From NCBI RefSeq assembly GCF_001886615.1, contig NZ_CP018139.1:1922001-1986000 (forward strand): a stretch of 64,000 nt of DNA, read 5' to 3'. The notes under the pieces were generated by a model. It was not told where the DNA came from and ran no database searches. It saw only the letters and a list, made by a program, of their open reading frames with translations. This stretch comes from Halomonas aestuarii. Lineage in GTDB: Bacteria; Pseudomonadota; Gammaproteobacteria; Pseudomonadales; Halomonadaceae. Positions 62,925 through 64,000 of this stretch are shown here, piece by piece. The translations under genes and the position numbers were made by a program. Position 1 is the stretch's first letter, and each line of letters opens with the position of its first letter.

Positions 62925-63440
62925 TCAGAAATTCGCGGTGGAGGTGAACAGGCCGACGCGAAGGTCATTGGCCTGATAGATGTCGCGGCCGTCGACGGAC
63001 ACGGTGCCGTCGGCGATGCCCAGGATCAGGCGCCGGGTGATGATGCGCTTGATGTTGATGCGGTAGGTGACCTTCTCGGCCTCGGGCAGGATCTGCCCGG
63101 AGAACTTGACCTCGCCGCAGCCCAGGGCGCGGCCACGACCGGGGTGTCCGAGCCAGCCCAGGTAGAAGCCGACCAGCTGCCACATGGCGTCCAGGCCCAG
63201 ACAGCCGGGCATCACCGGGTCCCCGGGGAAGTGGCAGTCGAAGAACCACAGGTCGGGGTGGATATCCAGCTCGGCGATCAACTCGCCCTTGCCGTGATCC
63301 CCGCCTTCCTCATGGATGTGCATGATGCGATCGAGCATCAGCATGTTGGGGGCCGGCAACTGAGCATTGCCCGGACCGAACAGCTCGCCGCGCGAGCAGG
63401 CCAGCAGTTCTTCGCGATCAAAGGAGTGTTGCTTGGTCAC
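62925..63440 (-). CDS. fabA: 3-hydroxydecanoyl-ACP dehydratase/isomerase
   Basis: 171 residues (E. coli 172). It dehydrates 3-hydroxydecanoyl-ACP and isomerises the trans-2 to the cis-3 decenoyl product, which makes the double bond retained in unsaturated lipids. His70 ([14 protein letters not shown]) and Asp84 (LGLDAMWQ) are the active-site residues, with numbering the same as E. coli. First gene of fabAB. A FabR or FadR site was not found in the 120 bp upstream. Confidence 0.98.
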   Translation of the reverse strand: MTKQHSFDREELLACSRGELFGPGNAQLPAPNMLMLDRIMHIHEEGGDHGKGELIAELDIHPDLWFFDCHFPGDPVMPGCLGLDAMWQLVGFYLGWLGHPGRGRALGCGEVKFSGQILPEAEKVTYRINIKRIITRRLILGIADGTVSVDGRDIYQANDLRVGLFTSTANF

Positions 63441-63563
63441 TGAATCGTTCCGAGTGTCGAGATTATTGTGTGCCGAAAGCGGCCTGGGGCCGCCGGGCGG
63501 CTACGCCTAGTCTACTGTCCACACTCGATGAATGCACGCCGAGGGCAGGAGAGGGCGTCGGGA

Positions 63564-64000
63564 TCAGCGGACCTGGACCGCGGCGGCCCTGGGGCCACCG
63601 AGCCGGCGGGCGAGCACCAGGCAGATCAGCGCCCAGGTCATCGCCTCGGCGGGCAGCAGCCAGGGGGCCAGCTCGACCCCGGCGAGGCGGGCGCCGGCAT
63701 AGTAGGAGAGCGGGCCGCTGGTGGCGCCGCCGAGCACGGCCAGCCAGGGATACTGCCAGAGCCAGGCCAGCGAGTGGTGGACCAGGGTGGCGAACAGCGG
63801 CCAGAGCAGCCACAGCCAGGGTGGCATCCCCCCCAGCACGGGCACCCCGTCGGCGAAGTCGAAGCCGCCGGCCAGGGTCAGGCCGCCGTCCACCACCAGG
63901 CCCAGCGCGGCGAAGCCCGCCACCCAGCGCCACTCCCCGGGGCGGGCCAGCCAGGCGAGGTGCAGGGCGAGGATGAGGCCGACGGTCACCAGCCCGATCA
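63564..64000 (-). CDS. DUF2878-like membrane protein (5' end outside window)
   Basis: The minus-strand frame is open past 64000. At least 141 residues are present. They form four or five hydrophobic spans (VGLILALHLAWLA, WRWVAGFAALGLVVD, LWLLWPLFATLVHHSLAWL, WLAVLGGATSGPLSYYAG, ALICLVLARRLGG). LVVDGGLTL and PSWL-type MPPWLWLLWPLFATL fit DUF2878, a family without known function. A GTG at 63989 could be read as the start, but the coding frame continues, so the true start is probably upstream. Confidence 0.6.
   Translation of the reverse strand, partial: IGLVTVGLILALHLAWLARPGEWRWVAGFAALGLVVDGGLTLAGGFDFADGVPVLGGMPPWLWLLWPLFATLVHHSLAWLWQYPWLAVLGGATSGPLSYYAGARLAGVELAPWLLPAEAMTWALICLVLARRLGGPRAAAVQVR

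Overview
This is a high-GC gammaproteobacterial chromosome segment. The 16S and 23S genes, the FabA/FabB pair, PilU, and the order anmK-tyrS-rrn ... birA-coaX-tRNAs-secE all point to a Halomonadaceae (Halomonas-like) or related Oceanospirillales/Pseudomonadales organism. The genus is an inference from recognising the sequences, not from a search.

Layout. (a) 1-2916: the 3' end of a PilU-type pilus ATPase gene, anmK (cell-wall recycling) and divergent tyrS. (b) 2917-8750: one complete rRNA operon with tandem sigma70 promoters, boxA sites, processing stems, 16S, tRNA-Ile(GAT), tRNA-Ala(TGC), 23S, 5S and a strong terminator. A near-identical 32-bp copy of the 5S tail and terminator arm lies about 140 bp further on. 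(c) 8750-21600: an accessory beta-glucoside island. It holds a LacI-family regulator, an IS481-type relic, a LamB-type porin, an Opp/Dpp-type ABC transporter (binding protein, two permeases, two ATPases), a GH1 beta-glucosidase and a divergent GH30 hydrolase. Five near-palindromic operators (consensus ATGAAAnCGnTTTCAT) lie in front of the regulator, the porin and the divergent GH1/GH30 promoters, so the locus reads as a single regulon. (d) 21659-24129: birA, coaX and the tRNA genes Tyr, Gly, Thr and Trp. (e) 24202-54578: one of the longest conserved gene strings in bacteria: secE-nusG-rplKAJL-rpoBC-rpsLG-fusA-tuf, then the complete S10, spc and alpha operons ending at rplQ with a strong terminator. 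(f) 54852-64000: uvrA, a YajR-like MFS transporter, ssb, a degenerate RmlD-like protein coupled to a PlsC-type acyltransferase, the fabB-fabA pair for unsaturated fatty-acid synthesis, and the 5' end-truncated start of a DUF2878-like membrane protein.

How the genes work together. In the island, LamB would admit an oligosaccharide through the outer membrane, the Opp-type ABC system would import it, and the cytoplasmic GH30 and GH1 enzymes would cut it to glucose. The LacI protein would hold the system off without inducer. The rest of the window is the gene-expression core: rRNA, tRNAs, RNA polymerase, elongation factors, ribosomal proteins and Sec translocase. Several of its promoters share a TAGAAT or TATAAT box followed by a GC-rich discriminator.

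Most of the window is ordinary, highly conserved housekeeping DNA. The part worth a second look is the beta-glucoside island lodged between rrn and birA, together with the scars at its edges and the absence of tufB from the tRNA cluster.
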